A stretch of DNA of 64,000 nt from Pseudolabrys sp. Root1462 (GCF_001426945.1 NZ_LMFS01000001.1:2221079-2285078), one strand, 5' to 3'; numbered from the stretch's first letter, positions 1 to 9,736 are shown. Translations and numbers: made by a program. The notes: generated by a model from the sequence alone, not told the origin.

Positions 1-68
1 CGTGCCGGCCGCTTCGTGGGCAGGTGCCGCGCCGATGCCGTTTCGCGGAGCGCTTGGAAAAGCCTGGC

Positions 69-698
69 ATGCCCGTCACCTTGCTCGACATTCTCCTCCT
101 CGTCGTGATGCTGATCTCGGGGCTGCTCGCCATGATCCGCGGCTTCATGCGCGAGATCCTGTCGATCGGCGCCTGGGTCATCGCCGCGCTGGTCACGCTC
201 TATACCTTCGCCAAGGCGCTGCCGATCGCCCAGGGCTACATCTCCAGCACGACGGTCGCCACCGCGGTTACCGTCGGCGCCATCTTCATCGTCACGCTGC
301 TGATCGTCTCGATCATCACGGTCCGGATTTCGGACATGGTGCTGGACAGCCGGGTCGGCGCGCTCGATCGCACCCTCGGCTTCCTGTTCGGGCTCGGCCG
401 AGGCCTGCTGATTGTGGTGGTCGCCTATCTGTTTTTCGACTGGCTGGTGCCCGATCGCAGCCAACCGGCCTGGATCAGCGGCGCCAAGTCGAAAGTCGTG
501 CTCAAGAGCACGGGGGATTGGCTCAAGGGCATGTTGCCGGACGACCCCGAAAGCACCATCTTACAGAAGTTGAAGAAGCCGAAGCCGGCCGACCAGGATG
601 CGCCGCCGGATAGCGCGCCCGGCCAGCGGTCAGAACTGAGCGTGCCCGTGCGTGTGGCTGCGGTTCCGCAGCACGACCCGAAACTGGGAACCCGCTGA
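69..698 (+). CDS. cvpA: CvpA family membrane protein
   Basis: 209 aa inner-membrane protein of the CvpA (colicin V production) family. The start at 69 gives the typical N-terminus MPVTLLDILLL and is preceded by a purine-rich GGAAAAG; the in-frame ATG at 24 only adds a basic non-family leader. Four hydrophobic segments are visible (about residues 3-20, 27-46, 60-82, 102-124), followed by a Lys/Pro-rich polar tail. Its stop overlaps the purF start by one base (TGATG), so the two are translationally coupled. cvpA-purF adjacency is widespread in Proteobacteria. Biochemical role is not established for the family. Confidence 0.93.
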   Translation: MPVTLLDILLLVVMLISGLLAMIRGFMREILSIGAWVIAALVTLYTFAKALPIAQGYISSTTVATAVTVGAIFIVTLLIVSIITVRISDMVLDSRVGALDRTLGFLFGLGRGLLIVVVAYLFFDWLVPDRSQPAWISGAKSKVVLKSTGDWLKGMLPDDPESTILQKLKKPKPADQDAPPDSAPGQRSELSVPVRVAAVPQHDPKLGTR

Positions 699-2197
699 TG
701 CCAGACCAGATGCAGGATGCAAACTCCGGCTTTGACCAGCACAAACCGGAGGACCTCGATCTTTTCGCGGACCGGTTACGCGAGGAATGCGGCGTGTTCG
801 GCATTCTCGGCCACCCCGACGCCGCCGCCATCACCGCGCTCGGCCTGCACGCCCTGCAGCACCGCGGCCAGGAGGCCGCCGGCATCGTCTCGTTCGACGG
901 CCAGCGCTTCCACTCCGAGCGCCGTCTCGGTCTCGTCGGCGACACCTTCTCGCGGCGCGAAGTCATCGACCGGCTGCCGGGCACCGCGTCGATCGGCCAT
1001 GTCCGCTATTCGACCACCGGCGAAACCATCCTGCGCAACGTCCAGCCGCTGTTCGCCGAACTCGAAGGCGGTGGCTTTGCCGTCGGCCACAACGGCAACC
1101 TCACCAACGCCCTCACCTTGCGCCGGCAACTGATCCGCGACGGCGCCATGATGCAGTCGACCAGCGACTCCGAGGTCATCCTGCACCTCGTCGCCCGCGC
1201 CAAGCGCAACCGTTTCGTCGACCGCTTCATCGAGGGTCTGCGCCAGCTGGAAGGCGCCTACGCCTTCGTCGGCCTCACCAACAAGAAACTGCTGGGCGCC
1301 CGCGATCCGCTCGGCATCCGGCCGCTGGTCATCGGCAAGCTCGATGGCTGTCCGATCGTGACCTCGGAAACCTGCGCGCTCGACATCATCGGCGCCGAAT
1401 ATGTGCGCGACGTCGAGAACGGCGAAGTCGTCGTGTTCGACGAGGAAGGCGCGCACTCGCACAAGCCGTTCCCGCCGCAGGCGGCGCGGCCCTGCATCTT
1501 CGAGTACATCTATTTCGCCCGTCCCGACTCCATCGTGGGCGGCCGCCACGTCTACAACGTGCGCAAGGCGATGGGCGCCGAGCTCGGCCGCGAGGCCCCG
1601 GCCGGCGCCGACGTCGTCGTGCCGGTGCCGGACTCCGGCGTGCCCGCCGCGCTCGGCTATTCGCAAAAGACCGGCATCCCCTACGAGCTCGGCATCATCC
1701 GCAATCATTACGTCGGCCGCACCTTCATCCAGCCGACCCAGGCGATCCGCGATCAGGGCGTGCGCATGAAGCATTCGGCGAACCGCGCCGTGGTGCAGGG
1801 CAAGCGTATCGTACTGGTCGATGACTCGATCGTCCGCGGCACGACCTCGCGCAAGATCGTGCAGATGATGCGCGACGCCGGCGCCAGCGAGGTGCATTTC
1901 CGCATCTCGTCGCCGCCGATCACGCATCCGGACTATTACGGTATCGATACGCCCGACCGGGACAAACTGCTCGCCGCCACGCATGATCTCGAAAGCATGC
2001 GCCGGTTCATCGGCGCCGACTCGCTCGCGTTCCTGTCGGTCGATGGCATTTACCGCGCCATGGGCCTGCCCGGCCGTGACAACGCCAAGCCGCAGTTCAC
2101 CGACCATTGCTTCACCGGCGACTATCCGACCTCGCTGACCGACCTCGAGCAGCAGGATACGCCGCGGCAGCTCTCGCTGCTGTCGGAAGCGGTCTGA
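698..2197 (+). CDS. purF: Amidophosphoribosyltransferase
   Basis: 499 aa enzyme of the committed step of purine synthesis: PRPP plus glutamine gives 5-phosphoribosylamine. The N-terminal Ntn glutaminase domain begins at Cys31 (CGVFGI), so a 30-residue propeptide must be removed. The C-terminal phosphoribosyltransferase domain carries the PRPP loop [13 protein letters not shown]. The Cys of PCIFEYIYF is present, but the other iron-sulfur ligand positions known from the Bacillus enzyme look incomplete (Asp in HPDYYGID, one Cys only in [10 protein letters not shown]), so a 4Fe-4S cluster is unlikely. Coupled to cvpA. Confidence 0.97.
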   Translation: MPDQMQDANSGFDQHKPEDLDLFADRLREECGVFGILGHPDAAAITALGLHALQHRGQEAAGIVSFDGQRFHSERRLGLVGDTFSRREVIDRLPGTASIGHVRYSTTGETILRNVQPLFAELEGGGFAVGHNGNLTNALTLRRQLIRDGAMMQSTSDSEVILHLVARAKRNRFVDRFIEGLRQLEGAYAFVGLTNKKLLGARDPLGIRPLVIGKLDGCPIVTSETCALDIIGAEYVRDVENGEVVVFDEEGAHSHKPFPPQAARPCIFEYIYFARPDSIVGGRHVYNVRKAMGAELGREAPAGADVVVPVPDSGVPAALGYSQKTGIPYELGIIRNHYVGRTFIQPTQAIRDQGVRMKHSANRAVVQGKRIVLVDDSIVRGTTSRKIVQMMRDAGASEVHFRISSPPITHPDYYGIDTPDRDKLLAATHDLESMRRFIGADSLAFLSVDGIYRAMGLPGRDNAKPQFTDHCFTGDYPTSLTDLEQQDTPRQLSLLSEAV

Positions 2198-2230
2198 ACT
2201 CATCTCCCTGTTGCTGCAGGAGGCCTCGTG

Positions 2231-2914
2231 ATGGCACCGATCGTGCTTTATTCCGGGCCGCTCTCGATGTTCGGCGCCAAGGCGGAAATCGCCTTGCGCG
2301 AAAAAGGCGTGCCATTCGAACTCGTCATGGTCCCCTTCGCGGCGGGCGATCGCTATGACCCGGTGCACCCGGAGGTCATGCGCATCAACCCCAAGCGGCA
2401 GGTGCCGGTGCTGGTCCACGACGGCCTCGAAATCTTCGATTCAACATTGATCTTTGAATATCTGGAGGATGCCTTTCCGGAGCCGGCGCTCTGGCCGAAG
2501 GACGCCGTGCCGCGCGCGCAGGCCCGGCTCCTCGAGCTCAAATCCGATGAAATCGTGTTCATGAACATTGTCCGGCTGTTCGGTCTCGAAGACACGCCGC
2601 AGCATCCGGTTGCCGTCGACGCGGTCGCCAAGGCCTATCGGCACTATGCCGAATTGGATGCGAACCTCGCCGGTCGGGATTTCATCGCGGGCGCCTTTTC
2701 CTATGCCGACATCGCCCTGTTCATGGCGCAGTTCTACGGCGAACGGAAAGGCGCGATGATGAACGAGACCACGCCCCGGCTGCTCGACTGGCGGACACGC
2801 GTGCTCGCCCGGCCCGCCGTGCGCACCGTCATCGGCCGGATGGGCGCCTGGCTGACATCACAGAGGCGCGAGTCGCCGGGCTACATTGCCGATGCGGTTG
2901 CCGCCAGCCGGTAA
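2231..2914 (+). CDS. Glutathione S-transferase family protein
   Basis: 227 aa cytosolic GST-like protein. The thioredoxin-fold N-terminal domain (IVLYSGPLSMFGAKAEIALREKG) has a Ser at the position that usually contacts glutathione, the cis-Pro in KRQVPVL, and the DSTLIFEYLED motif. The all-helical C-terminal domain has the conserved N-capping segment FSYADIALF. The ATG at 2231 is chosen because an AGGAGG site (2218-2223) lies 7 bases upstream; the GTG just before it is too close. It lies 33 bases after purF and may share its transcript. Substrate unknown. Confidence 0.88.
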   Translation: MAPIVLYSGPLSMFGAKAEIALREKGVPFELVMVPFAAGDRYDPVHPEVMRINPKRQVPVLVHDGLEIFDSTLIFEYLEDAFPEPALWPKDAVPRAQARLLELKSDEIVFMNIVRLFGLEDTPQHPVAVDAVAKAYRHYAELDANLAGRDFIAGAFSYADIALFMAQFYGERKGAMMNETTPRLLDWRTRVLARPAVRTVIGRMGAWLTSQRRESPGYIADAVAASR

Positions 2915-2940
2915 CCAGCCTGCCGACTTGACCTGCGTCG

Positions 2941-3037
2941 CTCCTCATGGTGAGGAGCGCTCCGAAGGAGCGCGTCTCGAGCCATGAGGCCTCATCCTTC
3001 GAGACGGCCGTATCCGCGGCCTCCTCACGCCGAGGGT
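2941..3037. repeat. Dispersed palindromic repeat (CTCATGGTGAGGAG type)
   Basis: Intergenic element between the GST and SDR genes. It contains the nested dyads CTCCTCA-TGG-TGAGGAG, GCGCTCC-GAAG-GAGCGC, and GTCTCGA...TCGAGAC, and ends in a CTCCTCA copy. Its layout resembles repeats scattered through Bradyrhizobium-type genomes (recalled, not searched). It holds no coding potential and sits just upstream of the SDR start. Confidence 0.6.
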
Positions 3038-3043
3038 TGAGTG

Positions 3044-3790
3044 ATGACCGCCTTGAAGCCGCTTTCCGACAAAATCGCCCTCGTCACCGGTGCCTCGCGC
3101 GGCATCGGCGCGGCGCTGGCGCTGCAATTGGCGGAGGCCGGCGCCCACGTCGTCGCGGTCGCCCGCACGGTCGGCGGTCTCGAGGAACTCGACGACAAGA
3201 TCAAGGCGGCAGGAGGGACGGCGACGCTCGTCCCGGTCGATATGAAGGACATGGACGGCATCGCCCGTCTCGCGCTGGCGATCCACGATCGTTACAAGCG
3301 CCTCGACGTCATGGTCGGCAATGCCGGTATTCTCGGGCCGCTGTCACCGCTGCCGCATGCCGAGCCCAAGGACTTCGACAACATCTACGCCGTCAACGTG
3401 AAGGCGAACTGGCAGCTCATCCGCACCATGGACCCGCTGCTGCAGGCGGCGCCCGCCGGCCGCGCGGTGTTCATTACTTCGGGGCTTGGCTGGATGGGGC
3501 GCGCCTACACCGGCGTGTACGGCGCGAGCAAGGCTGCGCTCAATGCGCTGGCGCAAAGCTACGCCGCCGAAAACGCGACGACGAGGGTGAACGTCAACCT
3601 GTTCAATCCCGGTCCGACGCGCACGCGCATGTATGCCAGCGGCTGGCCGGGCGTCGATCCGGACACACTGCCGCCGCCCGACGAAGTTGCAAAGGCCATT
3701 GTGCCGTTGTGCCTGCCGTCATGCACCGAGAGCGGCAAGGTTTACGATTATCGCGCGGCGAAATTTCTGACGTTTCAGGCGCCGGTATAG
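3044..3790 (+). CDS. SDR family NAD(P)-dependent oxidoreductase
   Basis: 248 aa classical short-chain dehydrogenase. The Rossmann motif TGASRGIG spans residues 15-22, NAG is at 93-95, the catalytic Ser is near 146, and Tyr159/Lys163 form YGASK. ATG 3044 is preferred over the overlapping GTG at 3041. An SDR directly downstream of purF is a conserved neighbourhood in Rhizobiales as far as I know. Convergent with der. Substrate cannot be read from the sequence. Confidence 0.92.
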   Translation: MTALKPLSDKIALVTGASRGIGAALALQLAEAGAHVVAVARTVGGLEELDDKIKAAGGTATLVPVDMKDMDGIARLALAIHDRYKRLDVMVGNAGILGPLSPLPHAEPKDFDNIYAVNVKANWQLIRTMDPLLQAAPAGRAVFITSGLGWMGRAYTGVYGASKAALNALAQSYAAENATTRVNVNLFNPGPTRTRMYASGWPGVDPDTLPPPDEVAKAIVPLCLPSCTESGKVYDYRAAKFLTFQAPV

Positions 3791-3802
3791 GTCGGCGCTT
3801 CG

Positions 3803-3817
3803 CCCTCCACCGGAGGG
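3803..3817. terminator. Short hairpin between convergent SDR and der
   Basis: CCCTCC-ACC-GGAGGG, a perfect 6-bp stem in the 36-base gap between two convergent stop codons. No T-tract follows on either strand, so it is only a possible bidirectional pause or terminator. Confidence 0.3.
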
Positions 3818-3826
3818 ACAAGACAA

Positions 3827-5191
3827 TCAGTGCTTCCTTTTCGCCCGCCCCTCGAACGGGTTGGCTTTCTCACGCAACGTCAGGCGCACCGGCGTGCCCG
3901 GCATCTCGAAAGCTTCGCGCAGCGAGTTGGTGAGATAACGCTTATAGGCGTCGGGCACCGCATCGGCGCGGGTGCAGAACACAATGAAGCTCGGCGGCCT
4001 CGCCTTGGCCTGCGTGATGTAATTGAGCCGCAGACGGCGGCCCGACACCGCCGGCGGCGGATGCGCCGAAACGGCGTCTTCGAACCAGCGATTGAGCGCG
4101 CTGGTCGGGATGCGCTTGTTCCACACCGCATAAGCATCGATGATCGCCTGCATCAGACGGTCGAGCCCCTCGCCCGTCAGCGCCGAGACCGCGACCAGCG
4201 GCACGTCGGGCAACTGCATCAACTTCTCGCGGGCCTTCTCGCGCAGCCGCGATATGTCTCCGGGAGCGCGGTCCTTGAGATCCCATTTGTTGATCGCGAT
4301 CACCACCGCGCGACCTTCGCTTTCGACAAGGTCGGCGATCTTCTGATCCTGCTCCTCGAATGCGTTGTCGACATCGAGCAGCACGACGACGACATCGGCA
4401 AAGCGGATGGCATTGAGTGACTCGCTGACGGACAGCTTTTCGAGCTTCTCGTCGATGCGCGAACGGCGGCGTATGCCGGCGGTGTCATGGATGAGGAAAT
4501 GATTGCCATGCCATTCCATCTCGACCGCGATTGAATCGCGCGTCGTGCCGGCCTCCGGCGAGGTCAGCAAACGATCCTCGCCGATCAGGCGATTGATCAG
4601 CGTCGACTTGCCGGCATTGGGGCGGCCGACGATGGCAACGCGGATGGGATGCGGCGCATACGGATCTTTGACTTTCTCGATCGCTTCCGCGGTCAACTCC
4701 GGCAGCGCCAGACGCAGGGCGTCGTAGAGATCGGGCAGGCCTTCATTGTGCTCGGCGGACAGCGGCACCGGCTCACCGAGCCCGAGTGAATAGGCGTCGA
4801 GACGCCCGGATTCCCCCGCTCTGCCTTCCATCTTGTTGGCGATCAGCACGGCGGGCTTGCCCGACTTGCGCACCAACTGGGCGAATGCGCGGTCGTCGGG
4901 GAGCGCGCCGGCGCGCGCATCGATGACGAAGAATACGGCGTCGGCCTGTTCGATCGCCGTCTCGGTCTGTGCCCGCATGCGGCCGGACAAGGTCTCGGCG
5001 CCCGATTGCTCGAAACCGGCGGTATCGATCACGGTGAAGTCGAGGTCGCCGAGCCGCGCCTCACCTTCGCGGCGATCGCGCGTCACGCCCGGCCGGTCAT
5101 CGACCAGCGCGACACGCCGGCCAACCAGGCGGTTGAACAGCGTCGATTTTCCGACATTGGGCCGGCCGACGATGGCGACGGTGAAGCTCAT
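3827..5191 (-). CDS. der: Ribosome biogenesis GTPase Der (EngA)
   Basis: 454 aa, the normal size for the double-GTPase Der family that acts in 50S ribosomal subunit maturation. Two tandem G domains are present: first P-loop GRPNVGKST near residues 8-16 with DTAGFEQ, and second P-loop GRPNAGKST with [10 protein letters not shown] and NKWD. The first G4 motif is NKME rather than NKxD, a variant I recall from alphaproteobacteria. A KH-like C-terminal domain ends in a basic tail (GRAKRKH). Last gene of a minus-strand unit with the lipoprotein and YfgM-like genes. Confidence 0.97.
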   Translation of the reverse strand: MSFTVAIVGRPNVGKSTLFNRLVGRRVALVDDRPGVTRDRREGEARLGDLDFTVIDTAGFEQSGAETLSGRMRAQTETAIEQADAVFFVIDARAGALPDDRAFAQLVRKSGKPAVLIANKMEGRAGESGRLDAYSLGLGEPVPLSAEHNEGLPDLYDALRLALPELTAEAIEKVKDPYAPHPIRVAIVGRPNAGKSTLINRLIGEDRLLTSPEAGTTRDSIAVEMEWHGNHFLIHDTAGIRRRSRIDEKLEKLSVSESLNAIRFADVVVVLLDVDNAFEEQDQKIADLVESEGRAVVIAINKWDLKDRAPGDISRLREKAREKLMQLPDVPLVAVSALTGEGLDRLMQAIIDAYAVWNKRIPTSALNRWFEDAVSAHPPPAVSGRRLRLNYITQAKARPPSFIVFCTRADAVPDAYKRYLTNSLREAFEMPGTPVRLTLREKANPFEGRAKRKH

Positions 5192-5238
5192 GAAAAGCCG
5201 ATCTGCGCGCGACGAACGGCCCTAACCGGGCCGCCCTA

Positions 5239-5787
5239 TCAACGCTGGAAGGTACCGGATGGCTGCGGCGCCGGCCATGACGAGCTCGACGACGATGTCG
5301 AGCCCTGCGCTGGCGCGGGCCAAGCCGGGGCCGCCGCCGGTTGCTGGGCGGCGGGCGCGGGTGCCGGCTGTGCTTCGACCGGTTGGGTCGGCGCAGCCTG
5401 CGCGGGGGTCGCATTGATGCGGGTCGGCTTGGGGCGCGCTGCCTGCCGTACCTTCGGCTTCGGCTTGGCCTTCGGCTTTGCCGGTTCGGCGGGAGCTGCA
5501 CCCGCAGCAGAGGTATCGGCCGCTGCGGACTTCGCCCCCGGCTCGGCCGGCAGGTTGTAGCCCGGATCCGGCGCTTCCTGCGCGCCCTTGCGGTATTCCG
5601 GCGGAATGCCTTGCGTGACGCCCGGCACGCCGCCGGGGAACAAATCCTCGCGCTGACCCGGCAGCTTCTTCTTTTCGTTGAGACCGAAAATGTCGAGGCT
5701 GTCAGGATCGAAATTGGCGCAGCCGGCGATCATCGGCGTCACGCCGACCAGCACGGCCCACAAAACGATGCGTCGCAGGTTTCGCAT
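5239..5787 (-). CDS. Pro/Ala-rich lipoprotein upstream of der
   Basis: 182 aa predicted lipoprotein. The signal peptide MRNLRRIVLWAVLVG ends in lipobox IAGC, so the lipidated Cys is residue 23. The mature N-terminus has a compact motif (KKLPGQREDLFPGGVPG ... PPEYRKG), followed by a low-complexity Ala/Pro/Lys tail that probably spans the periplasm. ATG 5787 is chosen because GAGGG lies about 9 bases upstream and it gives a canonical signal peptide; the longer TTG start adds nothing. It sits where bamB, a beta-propeller lipoprotein, is often found between yfgM and der. No propeller repeats are present, so it is not BamB. Function unknown. Confidence 0.8.
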   Translation of the reverse strand: MRNLRRIVLWAVLVGVTPMIAGCANFDPDSLDIFGLNEKKKLPGQREDLFPGGVPGVTQGIPPEYRKGAQEAPDPGYNLPAEPGAKSAAADTSAAGAAPAEPAKPKAKPKPKVRQAARPKPTRINATPAQAAPTQPVEAQPAPAPAAQQPAAAPAWPAPAQGSTSSSSSSWPAPQPSGTFQR

Positions 5788-5798
5788 CGGCTTTGCCC

Positions 5799-6494
5799 TC
5801 AACCTTTCTTGCCGTCGTTCGGCGCGCCTTCAGTCGCCTTGCCTTCACCGGCAATGAGCGCAGTCAGCACATCCATGCGCTGACGCGCGCCGGGCGGAGT
5901 TTGGCCATCGGCCGTCAGCATATCGATATAGCGCTTGGCCTCGGCCGCGTTATTGGCGTGCCAGGCCGACAGCGCCAGCAGTTCGCGCGCGGTGTGCCGA
6001 TAGGGCCGTCCGGCCGCGGTAATCGGCTCGAGCCGGCTCTTCAGATCGGCAAAAGGCGCGCTGTCGACCAGCAACAGGCCGGCGCGCAAGGTGGCAAGAT
6101 CCTGCCAGGCCTGGCCCAGGCTGCCATCGGCGGCGATCGCATCGTAAGCCTTCACGGCATCGGCGGGCTTGCCGGGATTGGCCTGAGCCAGTTCGGACGC
6201 CTCGCGGAAGCGGGCGAGAACGGCATAGCCCTGCGGCGCTTCGCCGACGACCTTGGCGAAGGCCTTCTCGGCCTCGGCATGCTTGCCCTGCTCGCTCAGG
6301 ACCACGGCCTCTTCGAAAGCCGCGCCGGCGACTGCCGCCTTCTGCCCCGTCCAATACTCGTAGGCACGCCAGCCGCCGATGCCGGCGACGATCAACACGG
6401 CAACGGCGATGATGAGAAGGCTGTAGCGGTCCCACAGCGCTTTCAGGCGCTCGCGCCGGACTTCCTCGTCAACTTCATTAAAAATATCGGCCAC
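5799..6494 (-). CDS. YfgM-like tetratricopeptide membrane protein
   Basis: 231 aa single-pass membrane protein. A short charged cytoplasmic N-terminus (MADIFNEVDEEVRRERLKALW) is followed by a transmembrane helix at about 26-46, then a helical TPR-type periplasmic domain. This is the arrangement of the YfgM/TPR_21 family, described in E. coli as an ancillary SecYEG and periplasmic chaperone factor. First gene of the unit leading to der. The Gly/Lys-rich C-terminus is not conserved in the family. Confidence 0.85.
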   Translation of the reverse strand: MADIFNEVDEEVRRERLKALWDRYSLLIIAVAVLIVAGIGGWRAYEYWTGQKAAVAGAAFEEAVVLSEQGKHAEAEKAFAKVVGEAPQGYAVLARFREASELAQANPGKPADAVKAYDAIAADGSLGQAWQDLATLRAGLLLVDSAPFADLKSRLEPITAAGRPYRHTARELLALSAWHANNAAEAKRYIDMLTADGQTPPGARQRMDVLTALIAGEGKATEGAPNDGKKG

Positions 6495-6629
6495 TTAAGG
6501 CTCCCAGCCGTAATCGATCAGACCCCCGCCCCTGCCGGGCAACAGGCGGCGTAACCTAACGATATGGCGGCCGCAAGGCAAAAAGCGCCCCGACAAGCCT
6601 TGAGATTCAGGGGGTTAGCACGGCTGCGC

Positions 6630-6743
6630 GTCAGTCCGGGGCGCGGCCTAAGGCCGCGAGCCCGGAATCCATATCCCCGACGCCGCAGCGGATGGAGTCC
6701 AGAGCGGCCCATGGCGCGTCGAAGCGGTCCGCTGCGGAATGAC
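6630..6743. repeat. Dispersed palindromic repeat, GTCATTCCGGGGC family, copy 1
   Basis: A 114-bp intergenic element between panB and the yfgM-like gene. It starts GTCAGTCCGGGGC and ends GCGGAATGAC, with the internal hallmark CCCGGAATCCAT and a GCGCGGCC-TAA-GGCCGCG hairpin. It is a more diverged relative of the copies at 10708 and 58822. The rest of the 255-base gap (6495-6749) shows no gene. Confidence 0.65.
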
Positions 6744-6749
6744 CCGAGC

Positions 6750-7571
6750 CTACTTCTTCTTCATCGGATAGGTGTGCTCGGGCGCCGGGAAAGTCCGGGC
6801 GCGGACCTCGGCGGCATAGCTCGCCATCGCCTTCTCGATGCCTGGCCCGAGGTCACCGAAGCGCTTGACGAATTTCGGCACCCGCGGCGTCAAACCGAGC
6901 ATGTCCTCCATCACCAGCACCTGGCCGTCGCAGGCGACGGAGGCGCCAATGCCGATAGTCGGGATCGAGACCGCCTCGGTGATCTTGCGGCCGAGCGGCT
7001 CGGCGATCGCCTCGAGCACCACGGAGAAAGCGCCCGCTTCGGCCACCGCCAGCGCATCCTGCTCGATCGGCGCCCAGTCGGTTTCATCGCGCCCCTGGGC
7101 GCGGAACGAACCGATGGTGTTGATCGACTGCGGCGTCAGGCCGACATGCGCCATCACCGGCACGCCGCGCTCGACCAGGAAGCGGATCGTCTCCGCCATG
7201 CGTGCGCCGCCCTCCATCTTGATGGCACCGCAGCCGGTCTCCTTCATGACGCGCGCCGCGCTCATGAAGGCCTGTTCCTTCGACGCCTCGTACGTGCCGA
7301 ACGGCATGTCGACGACGACAAGCGCGCGCGAGGAACCGCGCATCACCGCGTGGCCTTGCAGGATCATCATGTCGAGCGTGACCGGCACCGTGGTCTCGAG
7401 GCCGTGCATCACCATGCCGAGCGAGTCGCCGACGAGAATGACGTCGCAGTATTTGTCGGCGAGACGCGCCGTATGCGCGTGATACGACGTCAGCATCACG
7501 ATGGGCTCGCCGCCCTTGCGCGCGCGAATATCCGGCGCGGTGAAGCGCTTGATCTGTTCCTGAACCGACAC
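6750..7571 (-). CDS. panB: 3-methyl-2-oxobutanoate hydroxymethyltransferase
   Basis: 273 aa, the usual PanB length. It transfers a hydroxymethyl group from 5,10-methylene-THF to alpha-ketoisovalerate, the first step of pantothenate synthesis. Family signatures are seen: [14 protein letters not shown], the metal-binding [10 protein letters not shown], the KMEGG and MAHVGLTPQ motifs, the catalytic Glu in VVLEAI, and GIGAS. panC is not adjacent. The gene lies 18 bases after nnrU and is probably cotranscribed with it. Confidence 0.97.
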   Translation of the reverse strand: MSVQEQIKRFTAPDIRARKGGEPIVMLTSYHAHTARLADKYCDVILVGDSLGMVMHGLETTVPVTLDMMILQGHAVMRGSSRALVVVDMPFGTYEASKEQAFMSAARVMKETGCGAIKMEGGARMAETIRFLVERGVPVMAHVGLTPQSINTIGSFRAQGRDETDWAPIEQDALAVAEAGAFSVVLEAIAEPLGRKITEAVSIPTIGIGASVACDGQVLVMEDMLGLTPRVPKFVKRFGDLGPGIEKAMASYAAEVRARTFPAPEHTYPMKKK

Positions 7572-7589
7572 GTTAAGTCTCCCGGGCAG

Positions 7590-8195
7590 TTAACGCGTAA
7601 ACACCGGCACGCCGATGAGATAAGGATGGAAGTAGAAGCCGAGCGCGAAATAGAGCGCGAGGCCGATCACGACGACAAGGACGTCGTTGATGTACCCGGA
7701 CGGCGCCGTGACGGCGCCGGCTTCGCCGGCCTTCTTGGCGGCGATGCGCGCGATGACACCCCAGGCCAGGAACGAGCCGAACAGCAGGATCGAGCCGAGA
7801 TCGCCGTTCGCCAGCAGATGCGCCAGCGCCCAGGTTTTCACCGATGCCAGCATCGGATGCTTGAGCTTCACCGTGATGTGGCTCGGGATAAACGCCGCGA
7901 CGATGAAGACCGACGCGAACAGCATCAGCAGTTCTGTGATGTGGCGCATGAAGGCCGGCGGATACCAGACATCGATCCAGCCGGTCGCGCGATAGTGGCC
8001 GAAGCCCCAGACGATCATTGCCAGGCCGGCGATCGAGACAATCGAAAACGCGATGCGATAGCCGGTGACACCGAGGCGCTCGATCGCGGCTGCACGCGCG
8101 TCGCGTCGGCGCACGAACAGATGCGAGGCGTGAAAGATCGCCAGTCCGAGAATGAGGACGATCAGGCCCAGATTATTGTTCAAGCCATTATTCAT
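7590..8195 (-). CDS. NnrU family membrane protein
   Basis: 201 aa integral membrane protein with about five or six hydrophobic segments. The signatures are an early His (FHASHLF), the HYRATGW segment, and the helix IPSHITVKLKHPMLASVKTWALAHLLANGD, which defines the NnrU/isoprenoid-methyltransferase-like group. NnrU is linked to nitric oxide metabolism in Rhodobacter, but many NnrU proteins sit outside denitrification loci and no such genes are seen here. Divergent from the flavoprotein gene at 8259. Confidence 0.9.
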   Translation of the reverse strand: MNNGLNNNLGLIVLILGLAIFHASHLFVRRRDARAAAIERLGVTGYRIAFSIVSIAGLAMIVWGFGHYRATGWIDVWYPPAFMRHITELLMLFASVFIVAAFIPSHITVKLKHPMLASVKTWALAHLLANGDLGSILLFGSFLAWGVIARIAAKKAGEAGAVTAPSGYINDVLVVVIGLALYFALGFYFHPYLIGVPVFTR

Positions 8196-8258
8196 GCGTC
8201 ACCCGGTCTTGCATTGACGCCGCTATCGGCGGCGCAGTAGAGGCGATAGAGCTTCGCA

Positions 8259-9671
8259 ATGCAAGCCGAATACCGCACTGCAACCGCCGGAAATCCGCCA
8301 ATGGCCACAAGCCCTTCCGCCATCACCGAACCGTCTCGGCAAACGCCGATCGTCGGCGAATATGACGTAGTGGTGCTGGGCGGCGGGCCGGCCGGCATCG
8401 CGGCCGCCGCCGCCGCCGGACAGCACGGCCGCCGTGTGCTGCTGGTCGAGCGCTACGGCTTTCTCGGCGGCATGGGCACCGCCGCCGGCGTCACCAATTT
8501 CTGCGGCCTGCACGCCAATGTACACGGCGAACACAAGCAGGTCGTACACGGCATCGCCGACGATCTCCTGGCACGCATCGACAGGCTCGGCGGCCTCAAC
8601 GCGCCGCATTACGGCTTCGGCACCCGGATCATGGCGCAGGCCTACGACACCGCGGCGTTCAAATGCGCTGCCGACGATCTGCTGCTCGCGCACAAGGTGG
8701 ACATCCGCTTTCACGCGCTCGCCGTCGGCGTGGTGATGGACAGCGATACGCAAATCAAGGCGCTGCTGATCGAGGACAAGTCCGGCCGCGGCGCGGTGCT
8801 GGCGCGGTCGTTCATCGACTGCTCGGGCGACGGCGATCTCGCCGCCTTCGCCGGCGCCGCCTTCGAGAAGGGCGACGCGCACGGCAACATGCTCTATCCG
8901 ACCATGATGTTCCGCCTGAACGGCGTCGATCCGGACAAGGCGGCGATTTCGTCCCGCGCGATCGGCAGCCTGATGGAGGAAGCCGAGAAGCGCGGCGTCA
9001 CGTTTCCGCGCAAGGGCGCGATCATCCGGCCGCAGAAGCACAACAGCGAGTGGCGGGTCAACGTCACGCAGGTCAAGAACGCCGACGGCGACGCCGTCGA
9101 CGCCACCGACGCCCTCGAACTCTCCCAAGGCGAGATCGAGGGCCGCAAACAGGCCATGGCGTTCTTCGACTTCCTGCGCCGCGAGGCGCCGGGCTTTGAA
9201 AATGCCTATGTCGTCGATATCCCGCCGCAGCTCGGCGTGCGCGAGACGCGGCGCGTCAAGGGGCTTTACGAACTCACCGCGGACGATGTCCTCACCTGTG
9301 CCAGCTTCGACGACACCATCGGCGTCAATGGCTGGCCGATCGAAAACCACGCCGCCGGCGACGTGATCTGGCGCTGGCCGGAGCCCGGCTCGCGCGGTTT
9401 CAACCACCTGCCCTACCGCATGCTGCTGGCGGTCAATGCGCAGGCCAAAGTCTTCGACAACCTGATGGCGGCCGGCCGTTGCGCCTCGATGTCCCATGAG
9501 GGCCAATCGGCGGCGCGCGTGTCCGGCGGCTGTTTTGTCATGGGCCAGGCCGCCGGCACCGCGGCGCATCTTTCGCTTGCGGGCAACGGCGGCAATGCGG
9601 ATATTCCCGTCGGCGAACTGCAAGCGACGCTGGCGCGCGACGGCGTTTATCTCGGACGCGACGCTACCTGA
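8259..9671 (+). CDS. FAD-dependent oxidoreductase (FAD_oxidored family)
   Basis: 470 aa flavoprotein. The dinucleotide-binding motif VVVLGGGPAGIAAA lies near residues 37-50, with a glutamate at the end of the second strand (LVERYGFLGG) that would hold the FAD ribose, plus the second FAD contact SFIDCSGDGDLAAFAG. A C-terminal GRCASMSHEGQSAARVSGGCFVMGQAAGTAA segment closes the FAD site. The N-terminus is uncertain: ATG 8301 would remove 14 non-conserved residues. It is followed after 65 bases by a Bug-type binding protein, suggesting a shared role in an organic acid or aromatic compound. Substrate unknown. Confidence 0.87.
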   Translation: MQAEYRTATAGNPPMATSPSAITEPSRQTPIVGEYDVVVLGGGPAGIAAAAAAGQHGRRVLLVERYGFLGGMGTAAGVTNFCGLHANVHGEHKQVVHGIADDLLARIDRLGGLNAPHYGFGTRIMAQAYDTAAFKCAADDLLLAHKVDIRFHALAVGVVMDSDTQIKALLIEDKSGRGAVLARSFIDCSGDGDLAAFAGAAFEKGDAHGNMLYPTMMFRLNGVDPDKAAISSRAIGSLMEEAEKRGVTFPRKGAIIRPQKHNSEWRVNVTQVKNADGDAVDATDALELSQGEIEGRKQAMAFFDFLRREAPGFENAYVVDIPPQLGVRETRRVKGLYELTADDVLTCASFDDTIGVNGWPIENHAAGDVIWRWPEPGSRGFNHLPYRMLLAVNAQAKVFDNLMAAGRCASMSHEGQSAARVSGGCFVMGQAAGTAAHLSLAGNGGNADIPVGELQATLARDGVYLGRDAT

Positions 9672-9736
9672 TCGAATTCATCGACCGACGCGATCCTTCA
9701 ACAGGACGCTCAAGACAACATGTGGAGGAGACCTTG

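Noticed and set aside
1..68. Tail of an upstream gene at the left edge
   Set aside because: No stop codon or recognisable C-terminus could be assigned in 68 bases.
776..2419. Long open frame on the minus strand across purF
   Set aside because: It is antisense to a clear purF, has low-complexity His/Arg/Asp composition, and has no family signature; high GC creates such frames.
6564..8240. Plus-strand frame covering panB and nnrU
   Set aside because: Antisense shadow of two well-supported genes.
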